Assembly (NCBI GenBank): GCA_017484135.1
Contig: JAFUTQ010000001.1
Span: 1 to 37,250 of the forward strand
DNA: 37,250 nt
Source: Lachnospiraceae bacterium
GTDB taxonomy: Bacteria; Bacillota; Clostridia; Lachnospirales; Lachnospiraceae
Reading direction: 5' to 3'
Shown here piece by piece: positions 9,533-17,531 of the stretch. A model generated the notes under the pieces. That model searched no databases and was not told the DNA's origin. It saw nothing but the letters and a program-made list of their open reading frames with translations. Numbering within the stretch: position 1 is the stretch's first letter; every line of letters starts with the position of its first letter. The translations under genes and the position numbers were made by a program.

Positions 9533-11332
9533 CTATAAACTCGTCTGCCCATTATCAGAGCCATTCGATTCCGAGCCATCCGACTGACCAGGCATCCGAT
9601 CCGGCTTGTTACCTTGTCGAAAACCTCTTGCTTCACCGTCCGTTGTACTGCCGGTGCCGCCATCCGGAGGAGTTCCCATATCACCGTCCGGCATACCGTC
9701 CGTACCACCCGGGAAATTGCCGTCATTTCCATCCTGCATACCGTCTCTGCCGCCCGGGCCGCCGAAGCCTCCGCCCATTCCCATGCCGTTTCCGCTGCCG
9801 TAGATGAGGCTGGTCATCTCAATGGTGGTGTCCGTGCCGTTGGCTGTCAGGGTATAGGTGTTGCCGGTGGTAATCTCAGGACAACTGATGACTACCGAGC
9901 TGTAGCTCTTTTCCGGTGTGTAGCTGACCAGTACATTACCGTCACTGTCTGTCAAAATGACCTCTCCGCTGCTGTTTGAAGTGGCAGTATTTACCAATAT
10001 GGAACCCTGCGTGGAGTTTTCTCCGAAATTCACAGCCATTCCGCTGGAACCTACTGCTACCACGATGCCACCGGTGATTTGTGCATCGCCTTCATAGTCC
10101 AGTGCCCCGTCTCCATCGCTGGTAGGACCGGAAACATAGGTGGCACCGCCGGAAACATAGAGGTTGCCGTTGGAATCCAATCCGTCGCCGCCGGCATTGA
10201 CATAGAGCGTGCCGCCGGAAATACTGATGTAGACATCGTCTCCGGCAGAACCATTGCCGCCAAAGCCCATCGCAGAGGAACCGGAGCCGTCGGTGGCATT
10301 CAGGCCATCGTCGCTGGCTGTTACATGAATCTCGCCGCCCGCAATCTCAATCGTCTTTCCCTCAAGACCTTCGTAGCTTTCGGTAATCTGAATCGTGCCG
10401 TCCGCGATTCGAAGTGCGCCGTCGGAATGCATCCCGTCATCTCCGGCCTGTATGGTAAAGCTGCCGCCGAGAATTTGTATATCGGAGGTTGCGTCCAGAC
10501 CATCGCTGTCACAGGTAATGGTGAAGGTACCGTCTGCAATATAGATGAAGCCCTTTGACTCGTCATCTTCATTGTCGGCATGAATGCCATCCTTTCCTGT
10601 GGTTAAGGTAAAGGTACCGTCTGCAATCCGCACACTGTCTTTTCCCTCCAGGGCATGACTTTTGGCTGTGATATTGTAGGTGCCGCTGGTAATGACCAGA
10701 TCGTCCTTGCTGACAATTCCGTGACCGGCTGCGCAGCTGATCGTCAAACTGCCGTTTCCGTTCAAAGTTAAATCGTCTTTTGAGAAAATAACGCCGTCTA
10801 TGTTGTTGTCATCGATGGCAACAAACTCGCCTGTGGTGGATAATGTGTTTTCACTGTCCGGTGCCAGGGTAATAAATACCTTGTCGGCCTGTTTTACATA
10901 GATGGCAGCGCTGCTTTCGTTGGTAATCGTTACATTGTCTAAGACGAGCTGCACCTTTTCGCTGTCTGCATCGACAATGATCTGACCGTTCGAGAGACTT
11001 CCCCGGAGAATGTAGGTTCCTTCCTCGGTAATGGTGATCGTATCTCCGGAGATGGTAACTCTATCCGAGGAGCTGCTGCTGTTCCCGTCCGAAAGTGTGA
11101 TAATCGTGGCGGTCGTTTCATCATAACCGATTTCCTTATCACGATTGGTAAACATAGAGTCATCGCTATAGTCTGTATCGGTATCCGAGCCGGTGTCCGC
11201 ATCGGATTCCGATTCTTCGGATATGACGGTTTCGGTGGATGAATTCTGATTGGATGATACCTTGCCGCAGGCTGTCATGCTGACAGTCAGGGCGGCTGTT
11301 AATAATAATAAAGATACTTTCTTAAAGCTCAT
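9533..11332 (-). CDS. Carbohydrate-binding beta-helix lipoprotein (DUF4353, Cthe_2159-like)
   Basis: The N-terminus MSFKKVSLLLLTAALTVSMTAC is a lipoprotein signal peptide with the lipobox Cys in MTACG, so the protein should be anchored to the outer face of the membrane. An acidic Ser/Asp-rich linker follows. Then come many short beta-strand repeats (IADGTFTIT, GGSFTIQAGDDGMHSD, ISGGTLYVNAGGDGLDS), the signature of the DUF4353 carbohydrate-binding domain, a right-handed beta-helix whose family member Cthe_2159 binds acidic polysaccharides. The last ~100 residues are a Gly/Asp/Pro-rich low-complexity tail. An upstream in-frame ATG (11395) exists, but GGAGGTG at 11341-11347 and the signal peptide fix the start at 11332. 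The start overlaps the end of the DUF4956 gene by 11 bp, implying translational coupling. Confidence 0.9.
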   Translation of the reverse strand: MSFKKVSLLLLTAALTVSMTACGKVSSNQNSSTETVISEESESDADTGSDTDTDYSDDSMFTNRDKEIGYDETTATIITLSDGNSSSSSDRVTISGDTITITEEGTYILRGSLSNGQIIVDADSEKVQLVLDNVTITNESSAAIYVKQADKVFITLAPDSENTLSTTGEFVAIDDNNIDGVIFSKDDLTLNGNGSLTISCAAGHGIVSKDDLVITSGTYNITAKSHALEGKDSVRIADGTFTLTTGKDGIHADNEDDESKGFIYIADGTFTITCDSDGLDATSDIQILGGSFTIQAGDDGMHSDGALRIADGTIQITESYEGLEGKTIEIAGGEIHVTASDDGLNATDGSGSSAMGFGGNGSAGDDVYISISGGTLYVNAGGDGLDSNGNLYVSGGATYVSGPTSDGDGALDYEGDAQITGGIVVAVGSSGMAVNFGENSTQGSILVNTATSNSSGEVILTDSDGNVLVSYTPEKSYSSVVISCPEITTGNTYTLTANGTDTTIEMTSLIYGSGNGMGMGGGFGGPGGRDGMQDGNDGNFPGGTDGMPDGDMGTPPDGGTGSTTDGEARGFRQGNKPDRMPGQSDGSESNGSDNGQTSL

Positions 11333-12014
11333 AAGCTGACACCTCCTGATTCGATAAGCTGATTTCCAGATTTCCGTTACGGCACCGAAGTGCATCGATA
11401 AATTCCTTCTCCTTCAAAGGATCGGTTAATGTGATTTCATAGGTCAATTTGAACATACTTCCCATATTGGTTGTTTTGACGCTCTTGATTTCGCTGTGGG
11501 TCGTGTACTGCTTCAGGAGATCATCAAAAACACCGGTGTAATCCAGGTCTTCTGGTATGGTAATGCGAAGGATTTTATCCTGCAAAGGTTTCTTGGATGC
11601 GCCAAAACCGATCAGTTCATATAAAAACATCACGCCGCCCAGAATCAGAGCAAACAAAACGGCAAAGCCGAGATAACCCATACCTGCGATCAATCCGGCT
11701 CCCATAGCCAGAAAGATGGAAATAATTTCCTTTGCGGTACCGGGTGCGGAGCGAAACCGGACCAGACTAAAGGCTCCGGCTACGGCGACACCGGCGCCAA
11801 TGTTGCCGTTTACCATCATGATTACCACGCATACGGCGGCGGGCAGCAGAGCCAGTGCGGTGAGAAAGCTTCTGGAACAGCGGCTTTTATAGGTAAACAC
11901 TGCCGCCAGAAAGACTCCGATCAAAAGCGATATGGCAATGCACAGTAAAAACTGTGAAACAGGGATTACGGTTGTAGTGGAATCAAAGATTCCCTGAAAA
12001 ATTGTATCAAGCAT
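11322..12014 (-). CDS. DUF4956 integral membrane protein
   Basis: 230 aa with about four to five hydrophobic helices in residues 15-140 (for example FLLCIAISLLIGVFLAAVF and FLTALALLPAAVCVVIMMV), followed by a soluble C-terminal domain of ~85 residues. The core GNIGAGVAVAGAFSLVRFRSAPGTAKEI is the DUF4956 signature. Function is unknown. In Firmicutes this family regularly sits beside VTC-domain polyphosphate polymerases and CotH or DUF4353 proteins, as here. Its start overlaps the VTC stop by 8 bp and has its own GGAGG site. A role in moving or handling polyphosphate or a surface polymer is inference from context. Confidence 0.88.
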   Translation of the reverse strand: MLDTIFQGIFDSTTTVIPVSQFLLCIAISLLIGVFLAAVFTYKSRCSRSFLTALALLPAAVCVVIMMVNGNIGAGVAVAGAFSLVRFRSAPGTAKEIISIFLAMGAGLIAGMGYLGFAVLFALILGGVMFLYELIGFGASKKPLQDKILRITIPEDLDYTGVFDDLLKQYTTHSEIKSVKTTNMGSMFKLTYEITLTDPLKEKEFIDALRCRNGNLEISLSNQEVSAYEL

Positions 12015-12723
12015 AGCAAGTACCTCCTAATTGTGATTTCATAAGTATTGATTTATATGCAGCTCCGTATTTGGAGAAGGATGTTTTGTAGATCTGCTCC
12101 CCTGACAGGATTGTGGTAAGCCAGAGGGGAATTGCTGCTGCTGTTTTTACTTCCATCAGCACCTGCCCTGCACCCAGAACCGGCTGTCCGTATACACTGG
12201 AGCGAAGCGTCAGATCGGTGTTTCGCCACAGGATGTTCTGGTCAAAGGTGATCCGGAAATCGGGATCATCCTTTCCGTAAAAAGCCTCTCTCTCATAAGA
12301 AATGTAAACGGAAGGCTGCAACCCCTGATATTGCTGAAGGAAATAGTCGATTTCCCGACCGATCTGTGTATTCGGGGTATCTGCTTCGTGGTTCAGATAA
12401 TTCACGGCATCCTGCTCCTTCATGAGAATGCGGCGTTTGTATACAACGGAGTGATATTTTTTCTTGATTTCGATAAAGGTATCGCTGTCGTCCGTTGCCT
12501 TTCCGTAGCTGCGAAGCCTTAATTTTTCCTTGTAAACCGGTTTTTCCAGCGAACGGCGGATCAATAGATAGTCCGGTGTATCGAAATAGATGTTGCATAT
12601 GGTGCTTTTGCCATGCGCGTCCTCCGTCATATGCTCCTCCATAGCAGCTTTGATGAGCCGATACTGCTCCTGCGTGAGAAGATACTTTATTTCATATCGT
12701 TTGAAAACAGTTTGATTATTCAT
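12007..12723 (-). CDS. VTC-domain polyphosphate polymerase
   Basis: 238 aa consisting of one VTC/CYTH-type tunnel domain, the class that makes polyphosphate from ATP in yeast Vtc4. Visible motifs are FKRYEIKYLLT at the N-terminus, the basic substrate strands EKLRLRSYG and EIKKKYHSVVYKRR, SYEREAF, and the metal-binding glutamate in VLMEVK near the end. There is no transmembrane segment, so it probably works with the membrane protein encoded next (DUF4956, 8-bp overlap). The start has GGAGG 8 nt upstream. Bacterial VTC homologues are less studied than yeast Vtc4, and a different triphosphate substrate is possible. Confidence 0.88.
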   Translation of the reverse strand: MNNQTVFKRYEIKYLLTQEQYRLIKAAMEEHMTEDAHGKSTICNIYFDTPDYLLIRRSLEKPVYKEKLRLRSYGKATDDSDTFIEIKKKYHSVVYKRRILMKEQDAVNYLNHEADTPNTQIGREIDYFLQQYQGLQPSVYISYEREAFYGKDDPDFRITFDQNILWRNTDLTLRSSVYGQPVLGAGQVLMEVKTAAAIPLWLTTILSGEQIYKTSFSKYGAAYKSILMKSQLGGTCYA

Positions 12724-12774
12724 AAGTGATGCCTCCTTTTATGTCAATTTGGATTGATTTCCTTTGATGAGGTT

Positions 12775-12807
12775 ATCATAACAGGTGAAACTTAAACGAA
12801 CTTTAAA
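12775..12807 (-). promoter_or_regulatory. Candidate response-regulator-controlled promoter of VTC operon
   Basis: On the minus strand a -10 TATGAT (12775-12780) preceded by TGT makes an extended -10. The expected -35 is poor; in its place are two TTTAA motifs (12792-12796 and 12803-12807) 11 bp apart. That layout is typical of promoters activated by OmpR/PhoB-type regulators, and such a regulator is encoded just upstream. Confidence 0.45.
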
Positions 12808-12822
12808 GTATAAAAATTTTTT

Positions 12823-14046
12823 TTAGAAAGAAATGGTAAAGCAGATTGAGTGTCCGTCCTCGCTTTTGGCATGAATTTTTCCGTGGTGAGCATGGACGAT
12901 CGCCTGTGCGACCGACAGACCGATGCCGGAGCCGCCTGTGCCGGAATTGCGGGAGCCGTCCCGTCGGTAGAAGCGTTCAAATAACACATCATGGCTGCCG
13001 ATTTCAATATCGGTGACGGTATTATAGGCGGTCAACACAATATTTTTTCCTGTTTTTTTCAGGGAGAGCGAGATTGTGCCATGTTCATTGGTATATTTCA
13101 TGGCATTGTCAAGCAGCAGGGATATCAATTGCCGGATGGCCGTCTCATCTCCATGATAGGTAATGCCCTCTGTGATATCCAGGGTCAGAGCTTTGTCCTT
13201 GGCAATGGCAAGCGCCTCATAGGGCTGGGCAGTGTCATATACTGCATCAGACAGTGAAAAATCCAGCATGGTAAGCGTGTTCTGCTCCTCGTCCATGCGG
13301 GAGAGAAAGACAAGCTTCTCCGTCAGCGCACTGAGACGCGCAACCTGATTGCGGATGCTTTTCGTCCATTCGTCCTCGCCATGAATCATTTCGATTACCT
13401 CGATATTGGCGTCAATAATCGTAAGTGGAGTTTTGATATCATGACTGGCATCGGTAATAAAGCGTTTTTGTTTTTCATAGCTTTCCCCAATGGGTAAAAA
13501 GACGATGCGGGAAAATAATACCACCGGAATGAGAACCAGAAGGATACCGGACAGGCTGAACAGGATGCTTGCCCGCAAAAAGCTGTGAAAAGAGGAAAGC
13601 TCCCGGCTGCAGTCCAAAAAGATATACATGGTTTCGTCCTCTGAGGAGAGCGTTGTAAACTTATAGCTGCCGATAAAACCGGAGGCTTTTCCGGAATGAA
13701 AAAGCTCCCGGGTATAATCCGCTGCCGTCTCATAGCTGACGGCGGCAATGCGTCCGGTGTCGGTGGAGCGAACCGTTCCGTCTGCATCGATAGTTACGGT
13801 AAAGTATCTGGTATCAAAGGGTGCCTCTGCTGAAAGAGTGCGTGTCCCTTTGGGAAAATCATCGTCCATTTCGGAAAACATGGGAAAACGTCCCCCGTTC
13901 TCTGATAAAACGAGCAGCCTTTCATCTGCGGTGTGCACGACGTTTCGATAGTTGACAATATTGATTCCGCCGATCAGCAAAAGCAGAACTGCGATGACAG
14001 AACTCATGGCGATGACAATGAATTTACGACGAAGGGATTTAATCAT
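12823..14046 (-). CDS. Sensor histidine kinase
   Basis: Membrane sensor kinase of ~407 aa that autophosphorylates on His and passes phosphate to the adjacent regulator. TM1 is at ~12-33, an extracellular sensor region of ~115 residues follows, and TM2 is at ~150-172. Then come the HisKA H-box (FITDASHDIKTPLTII) and HATPase_c with N-box (LLLDNAMKYTNEHG) and G-box (GTGGSGIGLSVAQAIVHAHHG). There is no clear HAMP between TM2 and HisKA. The frame runs up to 14106, but GGAGG 9 nt before the ATG at 14046 marks the start. This overlaps the regulator's stop by 8 bp, so the two are co-translated. The signal is unknown; control of the downstream VTC cluster is likely from position. Confidence 0.92.
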   Translation of the reverse strand: MIKSLRRKFIVIAMSSVIAVLLLLIGGINIVNYRNVVHTADERLLVLSENGGRFPMFSEMDDDFPKGTRTLSAEAPFDTRYFTVTIDADGTVRSTDTGRIAAVSYETAADYTRELFHSGKASGFIGSYKFTTLSSEDETMYIFLDCSRELSSFHSFLRASILFSLSGILLVLIPVVLFSRIVFLPIGESYEKQKRFITDASHDIKTPLTIIDANIEVIEMIHGEDEWTKSIRNQVARLSALTEKLVFLSRMDEEQNTLTMLDFSLSDAVYDTAQPYEALAIAKDKALTLDITEGITYHGDETAIRQLISLLLDNAMKYTNEHGTISLSLKKTGKNIVLTAYNTVTDIEIGSHDVLFERFYRRDGSRNSGTGGSGIGLSVAQAIVHAHHGKIHAKSEDGHSICFTISF

Positions 14047-14722
14047 GCTTTGCTTCCTCCAGTGAATACCCCAGATTGCGGGTTGCCTTGATGGTAACTC
14101 CGGCATCGATCGAGGTCAGTTTTTTGCGCAGATAGGAGATATAGACCCATACCACATTCAGCTCTGCCTCGCTGTCGTAGCCCCATATTTTGTCCATAAA
14201 GCGCTCGGTGGGTATGACATGACCGGGATTGGTCAAAAGCATTTCCAGCATCTGAAACTCCTTGTTGGCCAGACGCAGAGAGCCGTTTGGCCCGGACAGC
14301 TCATAGGTCGAGCGGTTCAGACTGATATCCGCAAAGGTCAGAATGGAATCGGTGGCATCCCCCTGCCGTCTGGTCATGGCGCGAATGCGCGCCAGAAGCT
14401 CTTTGGCGGCGAAAGGCTTTGTCAGATAATCATCTGCGCCGCTGTCAAGCCCCGATACCCGGTCGTCAATCTCGGATTTGGCAGTGAGCAGCAGGATCGG
14501 AACCGTATTTCCCGAGGCGCGTACCTTTTTCAATACTGTGATTCCGTCCATTTTCGGCATCATGATATCCAGAATGACACCATCGTACAGGTCGTCTCCC
14601 ATCAGGTAGTCCAATGCTTCCTGTCCGTCGTATACCGCATCCACGGAGTAATTGCTGTGCTTTAATATTGTAACCAGAGCATTGGACAGCTCTTTTTCGT
14701 CCTCTGCTAATAAAAGGCGCAT
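14039..14722 (-). CDS. OmpR/PhoB-family response regulator
   Basis: 227 aa. The receiver domain spans residues 1-~115, with the acidic pair at the start (LLLAEDEKE), the phospho-acceptor Asp in VILDIMMPKMDG, Thr in LLLTAKSE and Lys in YLTKPF. A winged-helix Trans_reg_C domain covers ~130-222, ending IKATRNLGYSLEE. An AAGGAGG site precedes the ATG. It is the first gene of a minus-strand unit with its partner kinase (8-bp overlap), under a consensus promoter at 14758-14786. Likely targets are this operon and the VTC promoter region at 12775-12807. Confidence 0.94.
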   Translation of the reverse strand: MRLLLAEDEKELSNALVTILKHSNYSVDAVYDGQEALDYLMGDDLYDGVILDIMMPKMDGITVLKKVRASGNTVPILLLTAKSEIDDRVSGLDSGADDYLTKPFAAKELLARIRAMTRRQGDATDSILTFADISLNRSTYELSGPNGSLRLANKEFQMLEMLLTNPGHVIPTERFMDKIWGYDSEAELNVVWVYISYLRKKLTSIDAGVTIKATRNLGYSLEEAKHD

Positions 14723-14757
14723 AGAAAATCCTCCTTTGCAAATTTAGACTTTTCCCC

Positions 14758-14786
14758 ATTGTATTATGGCTTGAAACAGATGTCAA
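14758..14786 (-). promoter_or_regulatory. Consensus promoter of the two-component operon
   Basis: Minus strand: TTGACA (14786-14781), exactly 17 bp, then TACAAT (14763-14758). Transcription would begin near 14751, about 30 nt before the regulator's ATG. Confidence 0.8.
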
Positions 14787-14798
14787 ACAAGATGAATC

Positions 14799-14827
14799 TT
14801 GAATTTTGCTTCTATATGTAGTACATT
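14799..14827 (+). promoter_or_regulatory. Candidate promoter of small membrane protein/MCP unit
   Basis: TTGAAT (14799-14804), 17 bp, TACATT (14822-14827). It lies in the divergent gap and is the best plus-strand match I see, though neither box is perfect. Confidence 0.4.
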
Positions 14828-14883
14828 AAAAGTAGTTGCTGCATTTATACATATCGAAAAAATATTCGAGGAATATATTATAT

Positions 14884-15183
14884 ATGAAAGAAAAGATAAA
14901 ACACAGGATCGAAGAGAAGAAGACCTATCATAAATACATGCGTCTGATGGCAGGCAGCTTTTTTTATCTTGCATTTACGGTGCTGGCGATCTATGTGGGA
15001 GGCTGGCTGATGCTGATATCGCCCATTAAAGAGGCGATTGCGGCGTATTTTGCGGGAGAGCTGACGGTAAAGGGTATTCTGTTTACCCTGATCAAATGTC
15101 TGTTGTCCACTACGGTTGCGGGGGCAATCTGGAGCGCAGGATATATCACAAGACAGAAATTTATCGGACATCCGGAGTATTGA
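14884..15183 (+). CDS. Small two-helix membrane protein, unknown function
   Basis: About 99 aa. A charged N-terminus (MKEKIKHRIEEKKTYHKYMR) precedes a hydrophobic helix (FFYLAFTVLAIYVGGWLMLI), an amphipathic stretch, and a second helix (GILFTLIKCLLSTTVAGAIWSAGYI). I do not recognise a family. The frame opens at 14836, but the ATG at 14884 has a GAGGAA site and the predicted transcript would start near 14834, so the shorter form is preferred. It ends 34 bp before the chemotaxis receptor gene and is probably co-transcribed with it. Confidence 0.65.
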   Translation: MKEKIKHRIEEKKTYHKYMRLMAGSFFYLAFTVLAIYVGGWLMLISPIKEAIAAYFAGELTVKGILFTLIKCLLSTTVAGAIWSAGYITRQKFIGHPEY

Positions 15184-15217
15184 TATAAAAAATAGGAAGA
15201 TATACAAAAGGAGAGCC

Positions 15218-16921
15218 ATGAAGACAAGGAAAATGAGTATCAGGAGAAAATTGCAGATCGCAATCTCTCTCATGTGTATTGTCTGCTGCTGTCTGGTGGG
15301 GATCGCGGCATACATACAGGTAGAAAATATGGTCATCCGACAGACAAAAGAGGATGCGATGGGGTTGGCATCGGTGGCTGCAGGGGAGATAGACGGCGCG
15401 GCCTATGCGGCCATGGAGGATTCGTCCGATGAATATTTTCAGGAAGTTTATGATATTCTGGCAAAATACAAGGGAAGCGGGATTTTAGATTACATCTACT
15501 CCATGCGTATGGATGGAGACCAGCTGGTGTTTGTGGTGGATACCGATGATGATGAGCCGGCAGAGCTTGGCGATGCATATGAGCTGATAGATGATATGCT
15601 TCCGGTCTTTGACGGGGAGGTGTGCTGTGATTCCGAGATCAGCAGTGATGAGTGGGGCAGTTATTTCAGCGCCTATGCGCCGATCGTGGATCAGGACGGC
15701 AATGTGACCGGACTGGTAGGCTGCGATGTCAGCATCGACAGCTTCCATGCGCAGATGAGATCGCTCCAGATTATTTTTGTGGTGATTCTTGTGGTTGTGA
15801 TTCTGCTGTCTGTATTGCTGAGTCTTTGGCTGAGCAATAATATCGGAAAAAATCTGGCTTCTTTGTATCGAAAGGTGAAAGACCTCAACAGCGGGGACGG
15901 AAACCTGACACAGCAGCTGGAGATTCGCAGCGGCGATGAGCTGGAGGCGATTGCGGAGGAGTTTAACGTATTTATCAGACAAATCAGGGCTTTGGTTGCC
16001 CAGGTGGCATCTACTTCCGGTGTCGTAGAGGGGAACAGTCAGAATGTGAACAGCTCTGTGGCAGTATGTAATCAGGAGCTGAGTGAAATTACGGATTTGC
16101 TGGAGGGATTAAGTGCAAGGATGGAGGAGACCTCCGCCAGCACGGAAACGATATCCTCCGAGTTGTCCAATGCGAGTGATACAGTGGACGGACTCAATGA
16201 CGAGGCGCTTCAGGCGAGCCGGAAGGCAAGACTGATCAGCAAGAAGGCATTGAAAACGAAAAAAGATACCGAACGTGTGGAATTGGAAGCAGAGAATATG
16301 GTCATGGATATCCGGCAGAGACTGGAAAGGGCAATGGAGGAGTGCAAAGCCATTGAGCAGATTGACCGGATCACGGAGGAAATTCTGGAGGTGGCAGGTA
16401 CCACCGAAATCCTTTCCCTGAATGCCAGTATTGAGGCTGCCAGAGCGGGAGAGTATGGCAGTGGATTCGCAATTATTGCGGGAGATATCAACAAATTGAG
16501 CCAGCAGATCGGGACACTGATTACGCGCATTCAGGATACCAACCAACAGGTAAAGGAGGCGGTCAATGATCTGATCGGAAATGTGAATGGCACCTCGGAT
16601 TATCTGAATCAGAATGTGATGGATGATTATAAACGCTTTGTTCAGATCGGCGGAGATTACAGCACGAATATGAGCAGCATCGCGCAGTTGATGAATCGGT
16701 TCTGTGAGATGACGCAGGGGATCAATGACCGGATTGCCCATATCGAGGAAGAACTGCGGGAAATGGATCGCGTGATTGGAGAGGGAGCGCAGGGAATTAC
16801 CAACGTGCATGAAAACGGCGTGACCTTAAAGAACGAGGTGGGGCAGCTGCTGAAGCTGGCCGAGGACAGCAGCGAGGAAAGCAAAAAAATGAACGAGCAG
16901 GTAAATCGATATACATTCTAA
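15218..16921 (+). CDS. Methyl-accepting chemotaxis protein
   Basis: 567 aa. TM1 is at ~12-33 and a periplasm-facing Cache-like sensor covers ~34-180 (LDYIYSMRMDGDQLVFVVDTD...YFSAYAPIVDQDGNVTGLVGCDVSID is PAS/Cache-like). TM2 is at ~184-207, HAMP at ~208-262, then a coiled-coil signalling domain. The hairpin tip reads TTEILSLNASIEAARAGEYGSGFAIIAGDINKLS, close to the MCP consensus, with ILS in place of the usual NLLA. There is no C-terminal CheR-binding pentapeptide. Start: AGGAGA lies 6 nt before the ATG at 15218; an in-frame ATG at 15116 would overlap the previous gene. The ligand is unknown, and no chemotaxis genes are nearby. Confidence 0.92.
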   Translation: MKTRKMSIRRKLQIAISLMCIVCCCLVGIAAYIQVENMVIRQTKEDAMGLASVAAGEIDGAAYAAMEDSSDEYFQEVYDILAKYKGSGILDYIYSMRMDGDQLVFVVDTDDDEPAELGDAYELIDDMLPVFDGEVCCDSEISSDEWGSYFSAYAPIVDQDGNVTGLVGCDVSIDSFHAQMRSLQIIFVVILVVVILLSVLLSLWLSNNIGKNLASLYRKVKDLNSGDGNLTQQLEIRSGDELEAIAEEFNVFIRQIRALVAQVASTSGVVEGNSQNVNSSVAVCNQELSEITDLLEGLSARMEETSASTETISSELSNASDTVDGLNDEALQASRKARLISKKALKTKKDTERVELEAENMVMDIRQRLERAMEECKAIEQIDRITEEILEVAGTTEILSLNASIEAARAGEYGSGFAIIAGDINKLSQQIGTLITRIQDTNQQVKEAVNDLIGNVNGTSDYLNQNVMDDYKRFVQIGGDYSTNMSSIAQLMNRFCEMTQGINDRIAHIEEELREMDRVIGEGAQGITNVHENGVTLKNEVGQLLKLAEDSSEESKKMNEQVNRYTF

Positions 16922-16948
16922 GTAAGTAGAAGGCAAGGAGGATTGGAT

Positions 16949-17380
16949 ATGGATTCAACGATGATATTTATCTGGATTGCATTAATTATCGTGTTTCTGA
17001 TCATTGAGATCGCGACGGTGGGTCTCGCCACGATCTGGTTTGCGGGAGGTGCAGTGGTGGCATTGCTCGTTGGACTGATCGGAGGGCCCATATGGCTGCA
17101 GGTACTGCTGTTTTTTGTCGTGTCGGTTCTGCTACTGGTCTTTACCAGACCGTGGGCGGTGAAATATATTACACCGCACAAGACGAAAACCAATTATGAG
17201 AGTGCAGTCGGGAAAACGGTTCGTGTGACGGAAAAAATTGACAATGTGGCAGGAACGGGAACGGTGCTTCTGGGAGGACAGGAATGGACTGCGAGAAGCG
17301 AACGTGATGACGTTACCTTTGAGGTAGACAGTCTGCCCCGGGTCATGGCCGTTTCCGGAGTAAAGTTGATCGTGCGTTAA
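16949..17380 (+). CDS. NfeD-like membrane protein
   Basis: 143 aa. Two or three hydrophobic helices (FIWIALIIVFLIIEIATVGL, TIWFAGGAVVALLVGLIG, LQVLLFFVVSVLLLVFT) are followed by an OB-fold C-terminal domain (VGKTVRVTEKIDNVAGTGTVLLGGQEWTARSE), the layout of short NfeD proteins. These usually accompany an SPFH/flotillin gene and act in membrane organisation; no flotillin gene follows here. AAGGAGG at 16935-16941 is 7 nt from the ATG at 16949, whereas the upstream in-frame TTG (16943) is only 1 nt away, so ATG is the start. A hairpin terminator lies just downstream. Confidence 0.85.
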   Translation: MDSTMIFIWIALIIVFLIIEIATVGLATIWFAGGAVVALLVGLIGGPIWLQVLLFFVVSVLLLVFTRPWAVKYITPHKTKTNYESAVGKTVRVTEKIDNVAGTGTVLLGGQEWTARSERDDVTFEVDSLPRVMAVSGVKLIVR

Positions 17381-17398
17381 ACAGGAACATGCATTTTT

Positions 17399-17438
17399 AC
17401 AAAATCTCTATAGCGCGTGTGCGTGGTAGAGATTTTGT
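17399..17438. terminator. Long-stem hairpin, probable terminator
   Basis: ACAAAATCTCTA (17399-17410) pairs perfectly with TAGAGATTTTGT (17427-17438) across a 16-nt loop. The 3' side is T-rich and lies 19 bp past the NfeD stop. The large loop and weak T-run make it a moderate terminator. Confidence 0.6.
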
Positions 17439-17450
17439 CTGTTATGCGCA

Positions 17451-17513
17451 GGGCTGCATAGAGAAGCAGCCCGCGCGGCGAGTAGGGAGCCCCCTGCTCA
17501 ATCAGAGAAAGAC
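17451..17513 (+). promoter_or_regulatory. Two-hairpin leader ahead of tetrapyrrole operon
   Basis: GGGCTGC...GCAGCCC (around 17451-17472) and GAGTAGGG-agcc-CCCTGCTC (around 17480-17500) form two stable adjacent stems between the NfeD terminator and the first tetrapyrrole gene. I find no cobalamin-riboswitch box, so the role is unknown. Confidence 0.35.
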
Positions 17514-17531
17514 GGCGGAAGGAAGAAAGAG

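Noticed and set aside
16943-16945. TTG start for the NfeD gene
   Set aside because: It is only 1 nt from the AAGGAGG site; the ATG at 16949 has proper spacing.
17439-17531. Cobalamin riboswitch before the tetrapyrrole operon
   Set aside because: The B12-box and conserved core are not present; only two simple hairpins are visible.
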